DNA from: Scilla litardierei
Lineage: Eukaryota > Streptophyta > Magnoliopsida > Asparagales > Asparagaceae
Direction of reading: 5' to 3'
NCBI GenBank assembly: GCA_030789695.1
Contig: JAULAV010002380.1
Location: 1 to 64,000, forward strand
DNA length: 64,000 nucleotides
How positions within the stretch are numbered: position 1 is the stretch's first letter; each line of letters starts with the position of its first letter. The translations under genes were made by a program, and so were the position numbers. This document shows, piece after piece, positions 1 to 9,719 of the stretch. The notes under the pieces were generated by a model. The model made no database searches. It saw nothing but the letters and a program-made list of their open reading frames with translations, and had not been told where the DNA came from.

Positions 1-24
1 AAAAAATCCTTTCTCTGACATAAC

Positions 25-144
25 GACGCGGTCGATATGATGATCAACGCGACTGCATCGAATCGACCGCATCGCATTCTAAACCATTGACTCTTGGCAT
101 TCCAAATGGCACAATCATTTGAATCTAGACAATGTGACCGCATC
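25..144 (+). repeat. Palindromic motif array upstream of O ORF1
   Basis: About four degenerate copies of a GACGCGGTCGCATC-like motif lie here (GACGCGGTCG near 25, GCGACTGCATC near 50, CGACCGCATC near 64, TGACCGCATC near 135). The same motif family fills O's 3' LTR at 36,311-36,829. The array may begin left of the window. Confidence 0.65.
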
Positions 145-151
145 TCTACTC

Positions 152-158
152 TATAAAG
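152..158 (+). promoter_or_regulatory. Candidate internal TATA box (O)
   Basis: TATAAAG lies 8 nt after the last palindrome copy and about 450 nt upstream of the ORF1 ATG. The equivalent position has a TATA-like box in elements A (24,936) and B (17,531, minus strand). Function is inferred from position and from the parallel LTR layout. Confidence 0.5.
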
Positions 159-604
159 AAAACCCCCAAATGGCCGTTTTGCGCTTTGTTTTTCCAAACG
201 CTTCGTCTTCTCCTCCCAATTCCCCAAACCTCCGACTATCTCAAGCCTTCCAAATCACCTCTCCTCTCTCCCAATTCATTCCACAAGCTCCCCTACTATC
301 AATCTCTCCACCACCACCATTTCCAATCGAAACGAACACCGCCCAAAACCCTAAAATGGCCAGTTTAAGGGGTTTTACGATTCAAATCGACACGGGCAGA
401 TCTGGGACTACCACTTGAGCTCGATTGCTAGCTTGGGGACTTCTCTCTTGGCGTGGCGCATTTGATTTTAGTGAGGAGCACCAATCATTTGGAACATTCT
501 TTCCTTATCTCGTTAATTTTTGTATTGCTTGTATAATTCGCCAAATTGCATGAGTCTGCACTTCGCTTCACTTCACACACTCTTTAAATCACACCATACT
601 CAAC
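159..604 (+). other. Pyrimidine-rich leader of O ORF1
   Basis: This is about 450 nt without a convincing ORF. The first half is rich in C and T, as in a plant 5' UTR. A CTAGCTTGGGGACT motif at ~430 matches the AGCTTGGGGGA motif seen at the same place in the A and B leaders. I did not find a clear intron donor here, unlike in A and B. Confidence 0.45.
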
Positions 605-834
605 ATGCCTCCGAAAGAATGCAAGAAGCGCACTTCTTCTAGACCATCCCAGGGTAGGGTCAAGCGTTAGCAAAACCTTACAGTTGTTGAGGCCCAAGCC
701 ATTGTTGCTAAGGGTGACAAACATGTCCCTCCCCATCAGATTGACACTTTAGGAATAGAATTCGTTGACGAACATCAACGTGATACCTTCACATCCCTCT
801 CCTCTAGGACCATAGTACCCACCAAATTCCCGAG
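605..834 (+). pseudogene. Athila-type env-like ORF1 of O, 5' part
   Basis: The ORF starts with ATG at 605 (MPPK...), matching the MPPR start of ORF1 in B and A. A TAG at 668-670 interrupts it. Downstream in the same frame, IDTLGIEF and the SSRTIVPTKF stretch align with LGITF and RSIVPSRF of B. The reading is broken at 834 by insertion of element A and continues at 32,885. The family is the plant retrotransposon ORF-1 / putative plant transposon protein type, found near the 3' end of Athila elements. Its biochemical role is unknown. I see no membrane segment in the visible part. Confidence 0.7.
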
Positions 835-1144
835 CGTCATGATAGGCTCATATTTTACACTTTATTTCAGCATTTTTGCATGCCATTTTGATTGCTCATA
901 TCGCGATTTTCACGATCATACGACGAATTGGCGATACTTTTTACTATTTCTTGGTTTCATCTGATTTCAGGAGATATGGAGTAATCAGGAGCGATTTGGA
1001 GCCATGAGCGCATACACACGTCCCGGAGCATCATTGATGACGATATCAGAGAGCTAACGGTGCTAGAGGATGAGTAGAAGAGGAAGCGAGGCGAAGAAAT
1101 CAACAAGGAAGCAAGAAGAAGGAGTTTGAGAAGATTTACAGGCT

Positions 1145-1523
1145 ACTCGGCCGAGTGAAGCGGCTCACTCGGCCGAGTGAAGCGGCTAACTCGGCCGAGT
1201 GAAGCGGCTCACTCGGCCGAGTGAAGCTGATACGATGAATCAAGCCTGATTGAGAGCTGAAATGTACTCGATCGAGTGAAAATTTCCACCTGACCGAGTG
1301 AGGATTCCACTCGATCGAGTGGAGCAAAATTTTGTGAAGAAAATCTTTGACACTTCTCTGTTTTTTGGAGGATCTGTAGAAGACTCCACTCGACTGAGTA
1401 GAAACTCCACTCGACCGAGTGAGCAGACTACTTGGCCAAGTGGTCTGAGGAGCCCAAAATGCTGATATTCTGATTTCGATGCAGATTCCACACTCGACCG
1501 AGTGAGCTGTTCACTCGGCCGAG
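1145..1523 (+). repeat. CACTCGRCCGAGTG palindrome array in A 5' LTR
   Basis: I count about twelve copies of a 12-bp near-palindrome ACTCGnnCGAGT, with centres GGCC, GACC or GATC plus variants. The first four are spaced every 22 bp (1,145, 1,167, 1,189, 1,211); the rest are irregular. The array ends about 70 bp before the TATA box. Confidence 0.9.
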
Positions 1524-1591
1524 TGGCACCGTCGCCAAATTGCAAACCGACCAGGGGCAGAACTGTCAGGATTTTTGCATCTTTTTGGGCA

Positions 1592-1598
1592 TATATAA
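1592..1598 (+). promoter_or_regulatory. TATA box of A 5' LTR
   Basis: TATATAA within GGCATATATAAGTAGCC, downstream of the palindrome array. It is conserved in the 3' LTR copies as CACATATAAGTAGCC. It would define the U3/R boundary about 30 nt further on. Confidence 0.65.
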
Positions 1599-2660
1599 GT
1601 AGCCAGATCTGGAGGCAGGCCAAAGGAGAGACTCCATACTTTATTTTCAGAGTTTTAGTTTTAGTTTAAAGATTTCTTTTGACGAGAGATTAAAGATTTG
1701 GATCTTTATTTTATTGTTGAAGCTTGAAATCGACATTGGTATCTCTAAAACTCTTGCAAGTTTACATTTTGATGATATATTTGTTCTTAGATCTGAGTTT
1801 TACAATAAATTCTCTTGTCAATCTTATTTCTCTTGTGATTTTCATGATGATTTGTGAGTACTTCCTTTGCTCTAGGGCAAAGAGATGAACCCTATGGATT
1901 TAAAGTGTGATATATGAAATAATTGAATACCAATGTTGCTAAACATGTTAAAAGGTTAGATTGTGATTGGATTACTACGAATATCTAGGAATTTCCATCG
2001 GATCTTGAGAGCTCGAGAGAGGATCTTGATCTATGGGAAGACCTAGATATTTGATTTAGATCTATAATCAAGATTCACTAGATTTGTTAAGCGAGAGCGA
2101 CCAAAGCTAGTATCTTTATTAAACTTCTATACTTATATTCGTTTGCAGGACGATGAATCAAGTACGAACTATCACGATTTAGATTCGAACTTAAGTTGCG
2201 CAAGAGCGAGCTTGAGTTGGGATTGGATATAATTGTCGATCTTAATGCTAGTATTTTGAACTAGGCTTGCACGAGATTGAGGCTCTAATCTAGATTGCTG
2301 TAGACTTGCGTAGCGAGAGAGCATGCGTTGGTACTCTATTTAGTTACGACAAGTTCACCTTTAACCCGATTTTAGTAATATTGAGATTCATAATTTGCAT
2401 TGATTACTTGAGATCTATAGTAGGGATTCTCAAGTCGTAGACATCTTTATATATTGAATTTACATCGATATATTGAATTTACATCGATACTTGAAAGATT
2501 GTGACACCAACTCTTTCAAAACTAATTTTCCACCAATAGCTTAGTAAATCATATAGATTACCGTTATTAGTTCCTCCCCGTGATCGATACCTGCTTGCCA
2601 CTAGACCGTGTGCTTGCGGTAAAACTACTTTGTTTCTGGAGTTGTATTCCGGGATGACCA

Positions 2661-2977
2661 AGTTTTTGGCGTCGTCGGGGATTTATCTCCGTGTAATTTG
2701 CGCCATAAGTATGTTTTTTTCTGGGTGTAATTTCTGGTCAACCAAGGTTTTGGCGCCGTTGCCGATGACACTATGGTTTTCTACATTTTTACTTAGCTAT
2801 CTCTTTTTCATTTTCTTTATTTCCTTTTTATTTCTCTATTGTGCTAACACTAGTCTCTTTTTCTTTGCATGTGCACACGATCGAGGGAGACTTAGGAGGA
2901 TATATTATTTGATCCCGAGATCGAGCGCACAGCAAGGAGATTAAGAGCAGAAAAGAGAAATTCTAGAGGAAGATCAA
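2661..2977 (+). other. A 5' UTR with primer binding site and a second PBS-like copy
   Basis: Directly after the LTR, TTTTTGGCGTCG-TCGGGGA is a deletion-bearing version of the complement of the tRNA-Asp 3' end (CCCCGGCAACGGCGCCA). A better match, TTTTGGCGCCGTTGCCGA, lies about 80 bp downstream near 2,750, preceded by a repeat of the LTR-end context (TGGTCAACCAAGG). The site next to the LTR is thus degenerate and a fuller one is displaced. The rest, up to the gag ATG, is an untranslated purine-rich leader. Confidence 0.7.
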
Positions 2978-3032
2978 ATGGCGAAGGAGAATGTTTACCG
3001 AAGGTCCGTTAGGTATATTTCCATCTGGGATA
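2978..3032 (+). pseudogene. gag of element A, segment 1
   Basis: ATG at 2,978 opens a frame (MAKENVYRR...) that continues through the target site into 9,725 if element C and one GGATA copy are ignored. The residues on either side then align with the gag start in B (SIRDRLRP against SIWDRLTP). Gag would form the particle that packages element RNA. Only 55 nt lie here before the C insertion. Confidence 0.75.
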
Positions 3033-3446
3033 TGTTGAGTATTGGTGTTTCATACCAATCTTATTTTGATGATGATCACAACATTATGTTGTTGCTAATA
3101 AATCTCATGTCTTAGTCTCTCAGTTTATTTCAAGGATATCTTTCTTGGAGACTAATCACTTGGTGTAAGGATGGACATCATGTGAAGAAGGGCCAAAGTT
3201 TGGACTCAAGGAGTGCCAAAGCTTGGAGATGATGGAGATAAATCAAGGCATCAAGGTTGAAGACTTAGACACTTTTGAAAGCATTGTAATCCATGTAATT
3301 TACTTTATTGCTTTCTCTCTCTTTTGAGTCTAGGGTTGATGTAATGCCTTGCTAGATGGTTTGCTCATTCATGCACATGCATTTAACCATCTTAGTTAAC
3401 CTTAGGATTATCATAGAATCCAACCCAATAGGTTCACTCTTTCTGT

Positions 3447-3972
3447 CAGTCGCCTGTTGAGGGAAACACAATCGACTGGGTGATTTCCAGTCGCCTGTAG
3501 ATCCTTCTATAGTCGCTTGATATGCACTGCTCAAGTCATCATTTCTATTGACTCAAACTTAAGCTTTACGCACAGTCGTCTGTCGATCGGTTTCCAATCG
3601 TCTGTATATTTACAGTCACCTGGATATTGGCCAACAGTCGCCTGTCTAGCGTAAGTGCAATCTCTACATCTCTTTGTCCTCTCTCCATACTTTACAGTAG
3701 TCAACTGATAAGAATATACAGTCGCCTGACTATTCGACAGTCGACTGTAGTATTAACACCAGTCGCCTGCGCGAAGAATTGGAGAAAGAGTGCAGCTCTC
3801 TGTTTCAATCCATCCCCTGCAGCAGTCGTCTGCTGAAGGATTAACAGGCGCCTGTCCTGTTTGTCAGTCGATTGTATTGACTTCGTCAGTCGACTGTCCT
3901 GGCTCAGATTATAACCGTTGGATATTTTCTAGCCGTTGATCAGTCGACTGTCTTATGATCATCAGTCGACTG
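3447..3972 (+). repeat. CAGTCGMCTG palindrome array in C 5' LTR
   Basis: Many copies of a 10-bp motif alternate between the perfect palindrome CAGTCGACTG and the variant CAGTCGCCTG, with decayed forms such as CAGTCGTCTG. The same array is at 8,301-8,827 in the 3' LTR. Its last copy is about 90 bp upstream of the TATA box. Confidence 0.9.
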
Positions 3973-4060
3973 TTCCTGTCGTTTTCACCCAGTTTCTAGC
4001 CGTTGCAGATTTGATTTTTTTGGCTGTTTCTTTGGGTTTTTGGGCTTGATATAGGATTCT

Positions 4061-4069
4061 TATATATAT
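4061..4069 (+). promoter_or_regulatory. TATA box of C 5' LTR
   Basis: TATATATAT followed by GAGTGTG, downstream of the palindrome array. The 3' LTR has the same at 8,916-8,924. It is the likely U3 promoter of the element. Confidence 0.65.
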
Positions 4070-4364
4070 GAGTGTGATGCCTTTCTTGAGAATTCTTGAC
4101 AACATTTGATAAACTCTTGACTCTATAAAAAATCTCAAGAGATCAATAAGCTACTCTCAAGCTCCCTCATTTCCCTCTATTGAGCATTCATCTTTCTTCA
4201 TGCATTGAAGTCCAGCTCAAGGGAAATCATCCAAGTGCTCTCAAGCATATTCCAACACTTGGAGATCCTCTTCCATGCCTTGCATTCATTCATAAGTAAG
4301 CATCTCAAGGCATAGGTAAGAGTATTTACTTTACAGGGTGTAAATTGTTTTCCCTATTTCTCTT

Positions 4365-4640
4365 CGTGGGATTAGGATTCTCTCTGTGTGGGAGGTTGTC
4401 TCTTTGTGGGACTTAGGATACTCTCTTTGTGGGAGTAACTCTCTTTGTGGGAGTTTTGTGTCCTAGTGTAGGGCTAACCCTAATTCTCTGAGTGGGAGTT
4501 AGTGATTCTCTTGGTGGGAGTCGTGACCCTTGTGTAGGGTTGGTTGGGTCCTTGTGTAGGGCAAAATCCTCTTGGTGAGGTATCTCTCTTTGTGGGAGTG
4601 TATCCCTATGTGGGATTTGTATTCACTTCTCTTTATGGGA
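4365..4640 (+). repeat. CTCTTTGTGGGAGT degenerate repeats in C LTR
   Basis: More than ten short units around CTCT-TTGTGGGAGT and CCTTGTGTAGGG fill the R-U5 part of the LTR at irregular spacing. The same block recurs at ~9,215-9,500 in the 3' LTR. Function unknown. Confidence 0.75.
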
Positions 4641-4859
4641 TTATAGTGAATATTGGTGTGGCTGGATGTACCCAAGTTTGGGGAACCAGGGTAAAACTTT
4701 TTGTTTGCGTTTGGATTAATTGTGCCATTTAATTCCTCTTGCATTTATAATTCCGCATTTGCAAGTTAAATTTTATTTGGACAATTTTATTTCCATTACA
4801 CTAGTCACCCCCCCTAGTGTGTGTTGTTAGTATTGCAAGGGTTAGACGATCCCTACAAT

Positions 4860-4872
4860 CGGTATCAGAGCG
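4860..4872 (+). other. Primer binding site of C (initiator Met tRNA)
   Basis: CGGTATCAGAGCG, three bases after the LTR end, is the usual plant copia primer site (TGGTATCAGAGC) with one change at the first base. Confidence 0.85.
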
Positions 4873-4893
4873 AGGTTAAAGCATACTGTAACG

Positions 4894-6963
4894 ATGGCAT
4901 TCAACGCCTCATCCGCGTCTCATGAAGAAGGTCACTCAACCGTTCGACCTCCGCTCTTCAACGGAACCAACTATCCTAGTTGGAAGATCAGAATGATGAT
5001 CTATATGGAGGGTCAAGACCTATGGGACATCACAAAGGTGCCATTTGAGAAGCCCACTACTCCTGCGGCTTCAAGGACAAAGGCGGAGAAGGACTCAATC
5101 AAGTTCAATGCGAGAGCTATGAATGCATTACATTGCACTCTCTCTGCTAGTGAGTTCAACCACATCTCCATGTGCAAAACGGCGAATGATATTTGGCACA
5201 CCTTGGAGATTTGTCATGAAGGGACAACGAAGGTAAAGAAATCTAAACAAACTGTGTTTAGATCTAAATATAAAATGTTTAAGATGCAGGAAGGCGAAAG
5301 CCTTTCAGAGATGTTTACAAGGTTCACTGATATCGTGAACGCTTTGGAGGGTCTCGGGAAGACGATTTCCCAAGAGGATCGTGTAGAGAAGATCCTAGAC
5401 TCTCTCACACCTCGTTAGGAGTCAAAGGCCAATGAAATTTTGGAGTCTTATGACACATCCAAATATACCGTTGAGGAATGCATTGGAAATCTCATGGCGT
5501 ATGAAGTAAAGCTTCAACACAAGAAGGAGATTCATCCAACAAACCCCGAGAATCTAGAAAAGCAAAAGGGAGTTGCATTCCATGCCAAGGAGGAGCCAAT
5601 CAAGTGGAGGAGGAAATTCCATCGAGAAGCTCCTAGTGAAGAAGATGAGCAAGAAGATGCAAGTGGAGAAGAAATTGAGGAACTTGCCGAGCAATTCAAA
5701 GATTTCCTCAAATCCAAGCAAGGTAAGTCTTTGTCAAAGTTTGCCTCCAATTCTAACAATGTTCCTACTTGTTACACTTGCAGTGGAAAAGGTCACTTGT
5801 CCACCGAATGCCCTTCCAAACCCATTAAAGAAACTTACAAGGGTAAAGGGAAGAAGCATTGGAAAGGAAGGTCCAAGTCCAAAAATAACAAAAAGGGACT
5901 TGTCGGGACCTTTGATGATTCGAGTGAGGACACTTCTAGTAACCAAGAAGAGGATACAAAGGAGGATGCTCACGCATGCTTTGTAGCCATGGATGTTCCT
6001 ACTCCAATTCCCTCCGAATTAAACGAAGAAGAGTTGGATGCTTGGCTTGACGCATACAACTCCTATGAGGATTCGTGCCTCGCGGCTAAGGAGGAGAAGT
6101 CATCATCAAGCTCTTGCAATGATGATGTTGTTGTTGTTGTTGAGATCGAGGAAGAAAAGATCTCATATGAGGAGCTCAAGTTCAAATTTGACTTGGCCTC
6201 CGAAAAGGCTAGTAAGTGCATCAACTTTTACAATAAATTAAAAGCAAAATATAAGAGTGCTAAGAGTAGAATGCATAAACTAGTTATTGCAAGTGTAGTT
6301 CATGATGAAAGGCATGTTTATGACACTTGTGAGAAAGACACACTTCTTTCTCAAGTTAAGGAATTGAGCATTTCTAATGAAAATCTCATTGCTCAAAACC
6401 TTAGCTTAGATGCTCACATTCAACAACTTACGTTGAAATGTGAAGAAGAATCCCGAAAGCTCATAAGCTTTGTGTATTTTAGGGATTCACTCCACGATTT
6501 GTTGGAAAAACAACATCCGGCAAATCATAGAGGAGGTTTGGGTTATATTCTAAATGTGGTTCCCAAACCCACCTCTAATTCTTCTTATGGTGCAAATTCA
6601 AGAAATATTGCTAAAGCACATAAGAAGAATCACCATGCTTTCTTGTACAACAAGAACACCAACAAGAAGCATGTAGATCACAAGGTGATGAGGAAGAATG
6701 AAGAATCTTCATTTTTTGCTAAGAAGCAAAATCCTCATTCTTTACATGCTAAGAAACTTGTTTCTACACCTAAGCATACCACATCCTTCCCTCTTGCAAA
6801 GGCAAAACCATTGCCTAGGAAATCCTTGAGATTATGGATTCCCAATAAGGCTAGTGTGCAAGAGAGAGATAGTTACATCAACTCTTTAGTTAGGGATGTG
6901 ATCACCTCGTGTGATTATGTTAGGAAATCAAACTCCTCTTGGGTTTGGTTACCTAATGCTTAG
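4894..6963 (+). pseudogene. Copia-type Gag of element C, one premature stop
   Basis: The frame runs about 690 codons from ATG 4,894 to the stop at 6,963, with a single in-frame TAG at 5,416-5,418. The N-terminal part (LFNGTNYPSWKIRMMIYM, then the conserved DIWHTLE) is a UBN2-type copia gag domain. A CCHC zinc knuckle, CYTCSGKGHLSTEC, sits near residue ~295. An acidic Ser/Glu-rich stretch and a coiled-coil-like segment follow. The end (WVWLPNA) runs to a stop where integrase would normally begin. Expected role: particle assembly and RNA binding. The protein is longer than a bare gag because it keeps a linker, but no enzyme follows. Confidence 0.88.
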
Positions 6964-7886
6964 GTTCCTCACACATTTGCATATTGCATGGGTATTATGC
7001 TTCTATGTTTATTTTAAGCATACCCATTGTTTGTGTGTGTTTCATGATTTTGAAAATATTTTTCAAATTTATTTCCTTTTATGAAAATTGGGACCTTAGG
7101 GTTTATTGACATACATGCATGATCCATGTGTATGTCAATGGGGGAGTTAATATAATATATGTTTAAATTATTTTAAGACATATTTTAACTCTCATTTCGG
7201 AGGTTTTTTGTTTTGAGATCATTATTTATATTTGGTTATTTTGGGTCTCAAACCAAACCTCTTGTTTATTGCCAACTTGTTTCATATCTCATTTTTTTGG
7301 CAATATCCGTGTGTATCTTTGAAGCTTGATTTTTTCCATATCTATTGCTTTGATACACTTATGGCCCATGGCTCCAATAATTAATTGGTATTAGATCCTA
7401 GAAGTCAAAGTTGACCATTTCTATGATCTAGGGGGAGCATGGGATAGTGAATTGATACACACTAAATTTTATATTCGGTATCATACATATCTTTCTTTTC
7501 TTGCATATTATCACATCTTGGTTAAGATGATAAGGGGGATGTTTTTGATGTCCACCTTTTTGACGATGTCAATGGGGAAAGATATATGCATTATGTGATC
7601 ATATCTACAGGGGGAGAGATATATACATATGCATATGGGGAGAGATATCTCTATAGGGAGAGATATATGGGTTTAGTTAAACCATTTGTGTTTGCATGCC
7701 TTTATTCTTAGAAATTGGTTTATGTAACCCATGCCTATTATATGTCACCATGTTGTTATTGGTTTATGAGTATTTACCATTGTGTAGCTCATTTAATTGG
7801 TGCATATAAGTAGGGGAGATCGTTAGCTTTGTGCTTTAATTCTTTATGATTTACATAATGTGTGTCAACATCAAAAAGGGGGAGAT
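6964..7886 (+). other. 3' untranslated region of C with repeated polypurine tracts
   Basis: No ORF. GGGGGAG or GGGGA-type runs occur near 7,140, 7,431, 7,534, 7,610, 7,636 and 7,812, before the terminal AAAAAGGGGGAGAT at 7,874-7,886 that abuts the LTR. Multiple polypurine tracts are a described Sirevirus feature. They may prime plus-strand DNA at several sites. Confidence 0.75.
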
Positions 7887-9719
7887 TGTTGAGTACTGGT
7901 GTTTCATACCAATATTATTTTGATGATAATCAAAACATTATGTTGTTGCTAATGAATCTCATGTCTTAGTCTCTCAGTTTATTTCAAGGATATCTTTCTT
8001 AGAGACTAATCACTTGGTGTAAGGATGGACATCATGTGAAGAAGGGCCAAAGTTTAGACTCAATGAGTGCCAAATCTTGGAGATGATGGAGAGCAATCAA
8101 GGCATCAAGATTGAAGACTTAGACTCTTTTGAAAGCATTGTAATCCATGTAATTTACTTTATTTCTTTCTCTCTCTTTTGAGTCTAGGGTTGATGTAATG
8201 CCTTGCTACATGGTTTGCTCATTCATGCACATGCATTTAACCGTCTTAGTGAACCTTAGGATTATCATAGAATCCAACCCAATAGGTTCACTCATTCTGT
8301 CAGTCGCCTGTTGAGGGAAACACAGTCGACTGGATGATTTCCAGTCGCCTGTAGATCCTTCTACAGTCGCCTGATATGCACTGCTCAAGTCATCATTTCT
8401 ATTGACTCAAACTTGAGCTTTACGCACAGTCGTCTGTCGATCGGTTTCCAGTCGCCTGTATATTTACAGTCACCTGGATATTGGCCAACAGTCGCCTGTC
8501 TAGTGTAAGTGCAATCTCTGCATCTTTCTGTCCTCTCTCCATACTTTACAGTAGTCGACTCATGAAGAATATACAGTCGCCTGACTATTCGACAGTCGAC
8601 TGTAGTATTAACACCAGTCGCCTGTGCGAAGAATTGGAGAAAGAGTGCAGCTCCCTGTTTCGATCCATCCCCTGCAGCAGTCGCCTGTTGAAGGATTAAC
8701 AGGCGCCTGTCCTGTTTGTTAGTCGACTGTATTGACTTCGTCAGTCGACTGTCCTGGCTCAGATTATAGCCGTTGGATATTTTCTAGCCATTGATCAGTC
8801 GACTGTCTTATGATCATCAGTCGACTGTTCCTGTCGTTTTCACCCAGTTTCTAGCTGTTGCAGATTTGATTTTTTTGGCTGTTTCTTTGGGTTTTTGGGC
8901 TTGATATAGGATTCCTATATATATGAGTGTGCTGCCTTTCTTGAGAATTCTTGACACCATTTGATAAACTCTTGACTCTATAGAAAATATCAAGAGATCA
9001 ATAAGATACTCTCAAGCTCCCTCATTTCCCTCTATTGAGCATTCATCTTTCTTCATGCATTAAAGTCCAGCTCAAGGGAAATCATCCAAGTGCTCTCAAG
9101 CATATTCCAACACTTGGAGATCCTCTTCCATGCCTTGCATTCATTCATGAGTAAGCATCTCTAGGCATAGGTAAGAGTATTTACTTTACAGGGTGTAAAT
9201 TGTTTTCCCTATTTCTCTTCGTGGGATTAGGATTCTCTCTGTGTGGGAGGTTGTCTCTTTGTGGGACTTAGGATACTCTCTTTGTGGGAGTAACTCTCTT
9301 TGTGGGAGTTTTGTGTCCTAGTGTAGGGCTAACCCTAATTCTCTGAGTGGGAGTTAGTGATTCTCTTGGTGGGAGTCGTCACCCTTGTGTAGGGTTGGTT
9401 GGGTCCTTGTGTAGGGCAAAATCCTCTTGGTGAGGTCTCTCTCTTTGTGGGAGTGTATCCCTTTGTGGGATTTGTATTCACTTCTCTTTGTGGGATTATA
9501 GTGAATATTGGTGTGGCTGGATGTACCCAAGTTTGGGGAACCAGGGTAAAACTGTATGTTTGCGTTTGGATTAATTGTGCCATTTAATTCCTCTTGCATT
9601 TATAATTCCGTATTTTCAAGTTAAATTTTATTTGGACAATTTTATTGCCATTACACTATTCACCCCCCCCCCCCTCTAGTGTGTGTTGTTAGTATTGCAA
9701 GGGTTAGACAATCCCTACA
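7887..9719 (+). repeat. 3' LTR of element C
   Basis: 1,833 bp; pair of the 3,033-4,857 LTR. It has the palindrome array at 8,301-8,827 and TATA at 8,916. Its C-run near 9,662 is longer than in the 5' copy. The target duplication GGATA follows at 9,720-9,724. Confidence 0.93.

Larger units (their letters stand above)
1..839 (+). mobile_element. Outer Athila-like Ty3 element (O), left arm
   Basis: This is the part of element O between its gag region (left of the window) and the point where element A inserted. It holds the end of a palindrome array, a TATA box, a pyrimidine-rich leader and the start of the env-like ORF1. The CGTCA at 835-839 recurs at 32,880-32,884, and the ORF1 homology resumes directly after it, so the two arms belong to one element split by A. 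O's gag and 5' LTR are not in the window. Athila assignment is by ORF1 similarity to elements A and B and by the shared layout. Confidence 0.8.
840..2660 (+). repeat. 5' LTR of element A
   Basis: It matches the 3' LTR at 31,194-32,879 along its length, apart from extra sequence around 1,645-1,730 that the 3' copy lacks. It holds the palindrome array, a TATA box at 1,592 and a purine-punctuated R-U5 region. It starts with TG, ends with CA, and is preceded by the target duplication. Confidence 0.9.
3033..4857 (+). repeat. 5' LTR of element C
   Basis: 1,825 bp, closely matching the 3' LTR at 7,887-9,719 with scattered substitutions. It carries the CAGTCGACTG/CAGTCGCCTG array, a TATATATA box at 4,061 and a U5 with GAACCAGGGTAAA and a C-run before the end. 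Confidence 0.93.
3033..9719 (+). mobile_element. Gag-only Ty1/copia element C (Sirevirus-like TR-GAG)
   Basis: Paired 1.8-kb LTRs start TGTTGAGTA and end CCCTACA, with GGATA target duplications at 3,028-3,032 and 9,720-9,724. An initiator-Met primer site at 4,860, a gag ORF with a zinc knuckle and a final polypurine tract mark a copia-type element. Several GGGGGAG runs before the 3' LTR and palindromes in the LTR are hallmarks described for Sireviruses. The 3-kb interior has no integrase, RT or RNase H, which fits the non-autonomous class that keeps only gag. It sits in the same orientation within A's gag. Confidence 0.9.

Noticed and set aside
119..418. 99-codon ORF in O's leader
   Set aside because: Pyrimidine-rich untranslated leader; Pro/Ser-rich reading is a composition effect and no start conserved in A or B.
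1145..1523. CRISPR-like array
   Set aside because: Repeats are short palindromes with irregular spacing in plant LTRs; no leader or cas genes, eukaryotic context.
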